This document shows, in pieces, positions 52,101-64,000 of a stretch of DNA of 64,000 nucleotides. The notes below the pieces were generated by a model. That model searched no databases, was not told the DNA's origin, and worked only from the letters and a program-made list of their open reading frames with translations. Origin of the DNA: Pterobdella sp. o SKG-2022. Taxonomy: Eukaryota; Annelida; Clitellata; Hirudinida; Piscicolidae. Both the position numbers and the translations under genes were made by a program. Positions within the stretch are counted from its first letter, which is position 1. Every line of letters begins with the position of its first letter. The stretch lies in NCBI GenBank assembly GCA_964035795.1, contig OZ038323.1, forward strand, positions 2,190,744 to 2,254,743, read 5' to 3'.

Positions 52101-55057
52101 GATGATGATGATGGTGGTGGTGATGATGATGATGATTTTTGTTGTTAAGCGCCAACTTCCAAAGCCTCTTCCAACTCTCCTTGGAGCAAGTACTGGAAGA
52201 AAACTGTGGCTCTAAGTTTTTTGTGACTTTTGAAAACAATTGTTTGAAAACAATGAAAAAATGATGGATTGATTCTCTAAAGCTTTGTAAATGGAAGCTG
52301 ACGTGGTTGAAAACTTCTTTGGCACTCCTGTTGGAGTGCACACCCGGCACCACGAGAAGGTGGGTTCTCGCTGGGTTGGTGGTGGTGTTGATAATGCTGG
52401 TGGTGGTAATGATAAGAAGAAAAAAAATGAGCAAAAACAAGCGACCTTCAAAGCAATGGTGGTTGTTGATGTTTTAATGAAAGCTACGATTGAAAAGTTT
52501 CAGATGAAGATGATGACGACGTAGAAGATGGCTTAATAGGAAGTGATGATGATGATCTTGACAGCTTGAGAAGTGGAAAGTATTTTAGTGGATGAACGTC
52601 TAATTGGCCATTACTTTTCAAGAGATTCAGGTCATTATGATGGTAGGAAGAGGAGGAGGAGGAGGAGGAGGAGGAGGAGGAAGAGAATGATGATGATGAT
52701 GATGATGGAATAAAAAAGAAAACTGGAGTTGATTGGTGCAAATAAAATCGAAATATTTATAAATGGCAAAAAGAAATTGAATGACATGATGATGATGATG
52801 ATAACAATGAAAAAATTGAGTCATGATAATGATCTTGATGATAAGCTCACTTTTGAACACCCATAAAATCGTTTGTGAAGGAGATAAAAAGTTCGAAAAT
52901 ACTTTTCAAATGCCAAATAGATTAGTAAATCAATATGATTTGAATGCACTTTTAACCCAAAAACAAATAGGAAGAACGCATGTCAGTATGCCATAAACAA
53001 CCTCGGGCCATAAGAAATATCTGTTTTATCAATCCAACCTCATCTATCCAACTTCTTCATTACTGCCCTGATGGTGACAGTTGTGATGATGATGCTGATG
53101 GTGGTGATGATGATAATGATTGTGGTGGTGGGGATGATGATGATGATTGTGGTGGTGATGATGATTCTGGTGGTGGTGATGATGATGATGTTGTATTGGT
53201 GATGTTGATGATTTTGGTGGAATTGCTTATAGTGTATATGATGAACTAGTGGTTCTAGTAGTGATAACAATGTATAATTTAAGTTTTTTTTATATTATTT
53301 AAAAAAGAACATTACGCGTAAAATTTGAAACTTCGGATCATATTACACTTTAAACAACTCAAATTTCACTTCTTAACGCCAAATCTTATGCCAAGACATT
53401 GATGTAGTGTTGGAAGCATTTCATTCCCATTATAAACTGTTAAAACATCCGTCAGCATTAATTATTTGATAAGCCTTTTTCGAGGATTTGTACTCCTTAC
53501 ACAAGGCATGATACAACGTTGATCCTACCATGAGCTCAATCCATCCATCTATGTAGCCATCCAATCATTGTGCATCTAATTAGATTATAAAGTTATTTAT
53601 AAAAAGAAATATTAATGGAAATTTTGAAGTTTTTGTTTAATTTATATTTGCCTAAGCACCGGTTATTAATTTTGATATTGAGATTCAGTATTGAGCTGTA
53701 TAAAAAAAGAAGTTTATCATTATCTCTTGTTTCTATAAACAGCTATTAACCAGATAAACATATAAATGGCTAAATAAAATTCTATATTAAACTAAAACTA
53801 TTAGACTCATGAACCACCCACCAACCATCCCTACAGAACACACCATATGTTTCTTCTTCTTCCTCTTCCAGCTCACTACCAACCTACATGGGCCCAGAAA
53901 GAGATTCTTCAGACAGCGGCAAAGGTACTAGCGAGCAAGAATTTCATAATGCTAAACCGCAATTTGGTAGAAATGATACTGAGAACAAAGCCCAGACTGG
54001 CCAAGGTAATATATACAGCATCAATAATGGGCCTGAGGTAAAGTATAGTAAGAACCTTAGTGGTAACAGTGACCCAAGTATCAATGATAATAACACTAAT
54101 ACAAATAATAGCGCCTATGAGGTGAATATTTATAGAACTCTTATACCATTCGTCGGGAATCTGACCCAATTACCAAATCAACCATTCTTATTGACCCACC
54201 AAACGTCATTACCAGCACAACCACAATCCTTACCATCACCTATCACCAACAGTTCCATAGAAAAGATGGACGATGCTGACCTATTACAAAGCAGATCTAA
54301 CTTTAACTACAGCAATAACAATATTGATAATTACAACATTAATAAGAACAACAGTTATAAGCAGACAAGACCAAATTCTTATGATGCAATTTTAGAGTAT
54401 CAAGCAAACCAATATAACAGAAATAAATCCTACAACAACAACATCAACAACTACAGCAGCAAACAACCCTCAACAACACAATATGCTAAAAAACCACCCA
54501 CACCAACATACAACGCTCAATCTAAACTGGTAGGACGTGGTCAGATTCTGGGGTTTGAGAGATTTCCCAAATGTGTAGTGAGGAACAGTGGGAAGATAAT
54601 GGGAAGGAGAGAAATGCTGAGGCATTCGTTGGAAGTAAAGAAGTGCGTGAATACTAATGATGATGACGATGAAAAAGGTGGTTTGCATGGAAGCAAGGAT
54701 ATAATTATTGGAAACAATAGAGTTTATGAAAGTAATATGGAAAACTCCGTTCATGATACTTACCATGATAAACTTCACAGCGGGAGAAATAATACTAATA
54801 TATATACAACCATTATCAACAACAATAATAATAACAATAATAATACAAATAATAAAACTGTAAAACATGTCTCATTTGTTGGTGATGGTGTCGAGTGCTA
54901 CAACCTCAGAAAAGCAAGAAACAACATTGATATAATTAATACAAATAATGACATTAACGGAAACCATTACGATCAAAGAAGTTTTACTAACGGCTCCATT
55001 AAAGCGGATTCAAGTTATAATGAGTTAAATGGCTTGCCATTCGGTCGACTTGTCTAA
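46109..55057 (+). CDS. Protocadherin-type cell-adhesion receptor
   Basis: Three exons, all phase 0: 46109-46369, 47299-50250 and 53837-55057, giving about 1,477 residues. Residues 1-18 look like a signal peptide ([13 protein letters not shown]). Exon 1 ends EGVLS and exon 2 begins VSEKMDRE, giving the cadherin DRE motif across the splice. Cadherin repeat ends are visible at about residues 128 (DVNDNEPFF), 275 (DINNHKP), 388 (DVNDNPP), 517 (DQNDNPP) and 621 (DTNDNAP), so there are five clear ectodomain repeats plus a sixth and a degenerate juxtamembrane part. A long Asn/Lys/Asp-rich insertion lies near 759-780. The membrane helix is at about 1011-1037, followed by KKKKHNN. The cytoplasmic exon carries [17 protein letters not shown], resembling the DSDSGKG-type motif of protocadherins, then Asn-rich low complexity. 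The lack of EGF/LamG domains argues against classical or Fat types. Confidence 0.9.
46370..47298. other. Protocadherin intron 1
   Basis: A 929-bp intron with GTATGT donor and CCAG acceptor. I see no embedded gene or element; the sequence is AT-rich with GATGGTGGT-type motifs near its 5' end. Confidence 0.7.
50251..53836. other. Protocadherin intron 2 with simple repeats
   Basis: A 3.6-kb intron (GTATGC donor, CTACAG acceptor). It contains ATGG units at 51598-51690, GAT runs at 52099-52137, a GGA then GAT run at about 52650-52710, and a GATGATGGTGGT array at 53080-53220. A less AT-rich patch at 52148-52350 is open on both strands (plus [20 protein letters not shown]; minus [14 protein letters not shown]), but I cannot assign it to a gene. 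Confidence 0.6.
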
Positions 55058-55710
55058 ATTTATAGCCAAATGAATGTATTTAAAACTAGCGATAATAGTG
55101 ATGTGACATTTTTTAATGAGCTTATAATTATATTTTTATACTTCATTCAAAAAACATCTGTCCATAAACATTCTATTGTTTTATTTATACATTGTTTTTT
55201 AGTTCTTTGTTATGTCGTATTTGTTTTAACTTTTGGAAATTCTAAATTTATTCCGTTTTTTTGCTTTCTTTCAATTCACCAATTTTAGACAGTCTCCATT
55301 GAAAATATGAAATGTCTTAATATAATATTCTAGTGTTTTATATCTTTGAAGCAAATCAAATATTTTCGATTTACTTTCGTTCTAACATGTGAATTATCAA
55401 TGAACCTTACTAAATTATATATAACGTTGAAAATCAGTATAATTTGATTTTTTTCGTTAAATGTCGTGCCACTGATATCTATCACGATTTTGTTCACCCA
55501 TACTAAATTAGATTAGGCATCAATTGGTACTCCATTGAAAAAAACTTCTCCTGGGTTATTTAGACGTTGAGACTTGCTAGTCCGTCCAATTACATGATTT
55601 GTAAATTCTTTTTAATCAAACTATTATCGATATTATAACGTTTTTTATCATGAAAGTAGTAATTATAATCTTTTTGTGATTTTAAAACGTCAATAATTAT
55701 ATTGAGAAAT

Positions 55711-55827
55711 GAATATAATTTCAGAACACTAGTAAGTTTATTAAGATACGAAGCTTTTTGTTAACAACGTAACATTTTCAAGTATGAGAAACCGTTTAAA
55801 ACGCTAGTGTTTTGAAATTATATTTAT
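55711..55827. mobile_element. Foldback element sharing its core with the 25563 element
   Basis: Outer arms AATATAATTTCAGAACACTAG and its near-inverse CTAGTGTTTTGAAATTATATT enclose GTTTATTAAGATACGAAGC and CAACGTAACATTTTCAAGTAT, which also occur inside the element at 25563-25638. The outer arms of the two copies differ. Confidence 0.6.
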
Positions 55828-56259
55828 TTTACGGTTTGGCTTTTGAAAAAATCATATTGAGAAACATTGAGATTCGAGAAATAATATTGAAACATGAAAG
55901 TTCGGTATGATGTGTTCATAAAGCTTGGTGGTCAAATAGTGAGTGAAACTCATGATGATATTTGTATTTGTTAGTTTGTATCGCCGTTGTATATTTTTAC
56001 CCTTCCATTCTATCGTGCCTACTTCAAGTGTTTTGTCATATTTTACACACCTATTTTTGATTTTTATTGAAATAAAATAAAAAAAAATAAACTCTTGTAA
56101 ACAAAACATGGCAATAATATAATTAAGTGGTATAATAAAAGCTAGAGTTTAATATTTTATACAATGAACTTAATTTAAAAGTATACGAGATATTGAGAGC
56201 GCAAAAATAGCGCTATAGATGGCTTGTAATAACTAATGACGACCAATAATAGAAAAGCT

Positions 56260-56265
56260 TTTATT
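56260..56265 (-). promoter_or_regulatory. Candidate poly(A) signal for U2AF35
   Basis: AATAAA on the minus strand, about 96 bases past the U2AF35 stop codon. Confidence 0.45.
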
Positions 56266-56360
56266 GCTTTTCAAACATGTACCCACACATTAAACTATCA
56301 TAACATACAAAACCACTGCTAGCGGCATCATCCTGCCTCTTAACACCAAAAAAGCCACTT

Positions 56361-58258
56361 TCATCTTCTTCTGTCCCGACTCCTTCTTTCCCTCTTTTCA
56401 CCACTCCTCCTCTTTCTTGGGACAGAGCCTCCTCTTTTGTGGTCGTACAGACTGGTTGGGTAAGGTTGAATAATAATTATAGATATATAAGCAGTCTATT
56501 GCTAAACTGGTAAAAAAAACCTTGTACTTTTGAATAAAAACATTTAGTGCTTAGAAATATCTCAAAAATTTATAAATATATGTTGTAGTATCAATTGAGA
56601 TCTGTCTATATATGATCTAGTATCCAATCATTTGATGTGCTGGTGATAGTGGAAATATTGTTAAAACTAGCATTGAACCATGTGGTGTGTGTGGTAAGAA
56701 AGAAATTTTTTGCAATGTAAGATATGTAAATATTGGACTCATGTAGTATGATAAAGAAAGTGAAATGCAGGATTAATGGGAGGCGGTTTGTATGAATGGT
56801 GTAACAGAGTCTCAAATAAAGCATAATAGCCTGAATCAAATAGTGAAGTCATCAAACACAAAGTATTTATTAAAATGAAGAGACAAAGCTTTTCGTAAGA
56901 CATTTTAAAGTAATAAAGGTTATTTCTTGATAATATAAGCTAGTCTTATGAAGTTAGTTGACCTTAGGGTTTTAAATGATTGTTTGATTGAGTTTGAAAG
57001 GTTTGTTATCTTGGGGACACTTCAAATAGTAAAGGATGAAGCAAACTGACAGCTACATACCGAGTGAACAAAACTAAAAGGCATTTAAAAGTATGTCTTC
57101 AATTTTATGAGATGAGAATACAGTTAGAATATTGGAAAAAATAAGAAAAGTATGAGACAGAAACTGGGTGGTAAGATCTACCAAGGTTATTTAAAAAAAG
57201 AAGAAAGACAGATGCTTTTAATGATGAGTGATGTTTTGCCTAGTGATAGTGAGTTTGAGAGAGTTGATGAGACACCTGGGTTTGATAGATATGATTGTTA
57301 ATACTGTGAGGTGAAAAAGCTTGAGATGTGCAAAACATGTGTTGGAAAGAAGGAATGCATGAGAAAACTCATGTAAAATGTGAAGCTTTTGAAAAAAATA
57401 ATGATACTATACAGTAAATCTTTGAATTGGCTATGATAAAGATAAATTATGAAGCTTGGTTTAACATAAAAACACAAGGAATTTAAATTATAGATACAAG
57501 AAAAAGAAATGTCTAAAAATTTTAACAAAACATTACTATGTTGATTTTAATGTCATCAGCTGATGAAATCAATTAATTTTTCATTTAATGGAATCGTACT
57601 AGAAATCAATATTGTTTTTTCACAATATCAAAACAAATTAATATAATACCTTCGTCGAAGAGCTCGTGAAATGGGTTTGAGATGTAGGAAGTTGCAAAAC
57701 CCTTCTCTCTGACACTCACCTACCTCATACTGTCGACAGCATGCCCCTCGGAAATCTGTCACTGGAGACAATTCAGCTGTGATGGGTCTCATGTTGAACC
57801 ACCTTGTATTCAAATGTTCAACTGCTTTTTCTGCTATCTCCTCATTTTTAAACATCACATATACATTGCCAATTAAATGGTCTCCTAAATTATCACAAAC
57901 ATTCATTTCTTCTATGTCTCCATATCTTTCATTAAGCTCAGTGAAAACTTCTTCAAAAAATTCATCAAATTCATCTTGAGGATTTGATTTGGCAGCTAAA
58001 GATGGGTTTGCAATAGGATTATCATAAAAGCCTTTCAATAGAACCGTGGGAGAGTAAGTTGGCTTGATGTGCAATCTGGAACACCGATCTCCGTGCCTTA
58101 AAGTGAATATGCATTAAATTAAAAATATTTATATCAAAAATTCAAATTTAATTTATTTTTAGTCAAAATACTTGCCTGCAAGCACCCATTTTGAGAAAGA
58201 ATGAGCAGTTTACATTATCCTTTTCGGTGCCGTAGATTGACGCCAAATACTCTGCCAT
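56361..58258 (-). CDS. U2AF1: U2AF35, small subunit of the U2 snRNP auxiliary factor
   Basis: Three exons: 58176-58258, 57650-58096 and 56361-56451, giving 206 residues (human about 240). Order: [20 protein letters not shown], first CCCH zinc finger ([20 protein letters not shown], with Ser34 conserved), UHM domain ([49 protein letters not shown]), second CCCH finger ([20 protein letters not shown]), HLKPISR, and a short basic tail ([18 protein letters not shown]). The protein pairs with U2AF65 and recognises the AG of 3' splice sites. The RS/Gly-rich tail of vertebrates is reduced to about 25 residues. Intron 1 (58097-58175, 79 bp) has the donor AG|GCAAGT; no GT nearby restores the conserved CRHGDRC reading. 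The identity is very strong; the last exon is short but phase and sequence both fit. Confidence 0.93.
58097..58175 (-). other. GC-AG intron of U2AF35
   Basis: Minus-strand donor TGCAG|GCAAGTATTT and acceptor CACTTTAAG|GCACGG. Joining them gives [13 protein letters not shown] exactly as in the family. GCAAGT with a strong upstream CAG is the typical context of GC-AG introns. Confidence 0.8.
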
Positions 58259-60480
58259 TTTGAATTACCCTCTTTCAAAAATTTTTAGCTTTATATAATT
58301 AACTTTTGAAAGTAAACCGACAAAAAACAAGGTCAAGAAAACTTGAAATATAGCAACTAACGAAGGAATTTTATTTATCGCTCTAAAACAATTACATACA
58401 AACGTAACTAAATGTTCTTTGCTTTTCAAAAGTAAATGATTTATTTTATGCTAAATTTTACCAATACAATTTGAAAAAAAAATTGTTAAATCTAAAAATA
58501 AATTTAAAATTTCAAAATTTACATTTTAAAAAGTTTTAACAGAAAAGGGATAGGAGTTGTATATTGTTTTAATTACTGAATTTCTCATTTTAATTATGTG
58601 AAATTTTGTAAATTTTGAACAAATATATTAACATTGTGTTTTTAAAGAGTTTTCGAATTTATTCAATCACTTACAAAAATAAGGTTGCTTCAAAATGAGT
58701 TTTATCAATTTTGAAAAAAATTCGAAACTTTGTTTGAAATTCAAAAACTCAAATAAAAAAGAAAAGTGTGAAAAAAATTATTGATTTAAATATAAAATCA
58801 TCAATTAATTTTAACTTTCATAAAACTCATTTCAAACTATTTCAAAAACATGTTCAACACTAAAAAACCAAAACAACAAAATAATTAAAAAAAAATATTC
58901 TCTTTAAAAAAGCCAAAAAATTCAATCTATTTTTTGGTCGATAGAAAACTAACGTGGATGAAAAATGTATAACACTTTTTGGAATAATAAGACATTAACT
59001 TAAACAAACAATTAGAGATTGCCATGTTTGTATAGGAGTGATGACGTGTCCTCTATTTATAGAAACATTTTTGTACTTGCGTTTTCATTTTTTTGAGATA
59101 TTCATTACAAAACTATTTCATCAGTGATATTGTTTGGTACAATGAAAATATTATATATTTTAAGTAATAAAAAACAAAAACACTACATTTTTTTTGATTC
59201 ACATTTATGAGCCAATTAATTAAAATAATTTATGAAATATACAATGAATAACGTTAAACATTACTGATAAAAATTCTGAAAAGTTCAAGATATGACACAC
59301 AATGTAACACTTGGAAAAATTTAAAAAGAAAAAACATGGTGGGATAAACGCTTTGCATTAAAAAACGATATTGATGATGATTAAACCAAAGATTAAATAT
59401 TTGGTTTGATAATTGTGCGCTTAACACTGCGCTAAAATTTTTTTAAAAAACTCAACATTAATTGAATCATATTTTATCACTAAAGTTTATGCTGAAGTTA
59501 TTAAAATCAGAAAACATATGATATATATTGCAATATTCAACTGATGATTTAAAATCAATATGTGAGAGGAGGAGGAAGAAGAAGATGAAATGGTATTAAT
59601 TCGTGGGTTATATATAAAGTTCGACCAGAAAGTTTTTGAGTTGAGGTTAAGATTTGTTTCGCATTCCTGTTACATAAGTATTTATTCTTCTTGTTTTGCT
59701 TTGAATTTCTTCACGGAAGGTTATTCATTTTCAATTTGAATTTCTTATTTTGAATTACAATTGTGATTTTTGAAATTCAACAAATTGAAAAAATATATTT
59801 GACTAGTACAACATTTAAAACTACCATCATTATCTCACCCCCACCATCTCATGACCATTATCTCACCACAATCATCTCACTTCCATTATCTCATAAACAT
59901 CATCTCATCTCCATCATCTTATAACCATCAGCTCACCGCCATCATCTCTCGTATATTATTTGTGCAAGCTCCTATGATAACCATGGTGTTTAAAAACTTC
60001 TGTTTAATTACAATCTTTATAGCTATTTAAATAAAATTTAAATACTTGAAGTTTGAAACATCAAAAACCTGCTGTATTTTATAAAGCATTTCAATCTTTA
60101 ATCATAAAGTTTCCTAAACTTGAAAAAAACAATTTATTTGTTCGCAAAAAAACCCAATCTGTATGTGAGAAAGTTATAAGTGCAAAACGACACGCTGTCT
60201 AGTTGTATGATAATTAATATTGAATAATCGTTATAATCATCGGAATAGGCGTTTGAGTGCAACAACTTGAATGTAGTTTAGTGTTAAAGATAAAAGTATC
60301 AGGTCACCCAAACTCTGAAGTATCCGGGTTTCTTTTTATTCAATGTATCTTTATTTTTTGTTCACCGATGTGAGCCATCTCAAGTTGAGTAAAGCACATT
60401 GGTTATTAGTTTCACTTGAAAACAAAGCTTTGAGGTTCAAGTAAAGATCGTCATCAAGACCTGATGTTTTAGTTTAGTTA
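58259..60480. other. Intergenic, AT-rich; no gene seen
   Basis: The U2AF35 promoter should lie just right of 58258. Apart from a short minisatellite (59822-59950) I see only AT-rich DNA without coding signal. Confidence 0.6.
59822..59950. repeat. CATCATCTCA minisatellite
   Basis: About eight imperfect units of roughly 15-16 bp built on CCATCATCTCA(C/T) with variable spacer bases. Confidence 0.7.
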
Positions 60481-60492
60481 TTTTTGTTTGAG

Positions 60493-64000
<3,508 letters not shown>

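Larger units (their letters stand above)
55058..56360. other. Convergent intergenic region (protocadherin / U2AF35 3' ends)
   Basis: About 1.3 kb between two convergent stop codons. It should hold both 3' UTRs. It includes a foldback element (55711-55827) and a minus-strand AATAAA at 56260. No other coding segment seen. Confidence 0.6.

Overview
This is a metazoan nuclear window. It is AT-rich, its genes are split by AT-rich introns, and microsatellites and short inverted-repeat elements are frequent. It holds conserved animal genes: flightless-1, TOM1, U2AF35, a BTB-kelch protein and a protocadherin. Abundant ATGG/GAT/CA microsatellites and asparagine-rich insertions suggest a lophotrochozoan, possibly a leech-like annelid. 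The organism call is an inference. Gene models were built by hand from reading frames, splice-site phase and remembered family sequences. No search was run.

Layout. 1-23 kb is gene-dense. The N-terminal third of FLII lies on the minus strand (1-4366, running off the left edge). It is head-to-head with a six-exon plus-strand gene for an Ig plus GCC2/GCC3-type single-pass membrane protein (4574-7515). That gene is tail-to-tail with a minus-strand single rhodanese-domain gene (7864-8907) whose catalytic cysteine position appears to be glycine. Next comes a nine-exon minus-strand BTB-BACK-kelch gene (9388-15733), then, head-to-head with it, a 14-exon plus-strand TOM1 homologue (16215-22989).

From 23 to 46 kb I see no convincing host gene. 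The stretch holds long microsatellites, foldback elements, a decayed non-LTR retrotransposon tail between two (CA)n tracts, and a 200-base assembly gap. A three-exon protocadherin (46109-55057, plus) follows, with almost the whole ectodomain in one 2.95-kb exon. It converges on a complete three-exon U2AF35 gene (56361-58258, minus) whose first intron reads as GC-AG. The right end is intergenic, with an uninterrupted (ACT)311 tract and a fourth copy of a tRNA-derived SINE.

The genes do not form an obvious pathway. FLII (actin/gelsolin family), TOM1 (ubiquitinated cargo sorting), U2AF35 (3' splice-site recognition) and kelch/BTB proteins (often CUL3 adaptors) are independent housekeeping-type functions. 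The most distinctive content is the repeats: a tRNA-Ile-like SINE family (four copies), several unrelated foldback/MITE families, and a retrotransposon apparently lodged in a (GT)n microsatellite. I found no operon-like or defence-like system.
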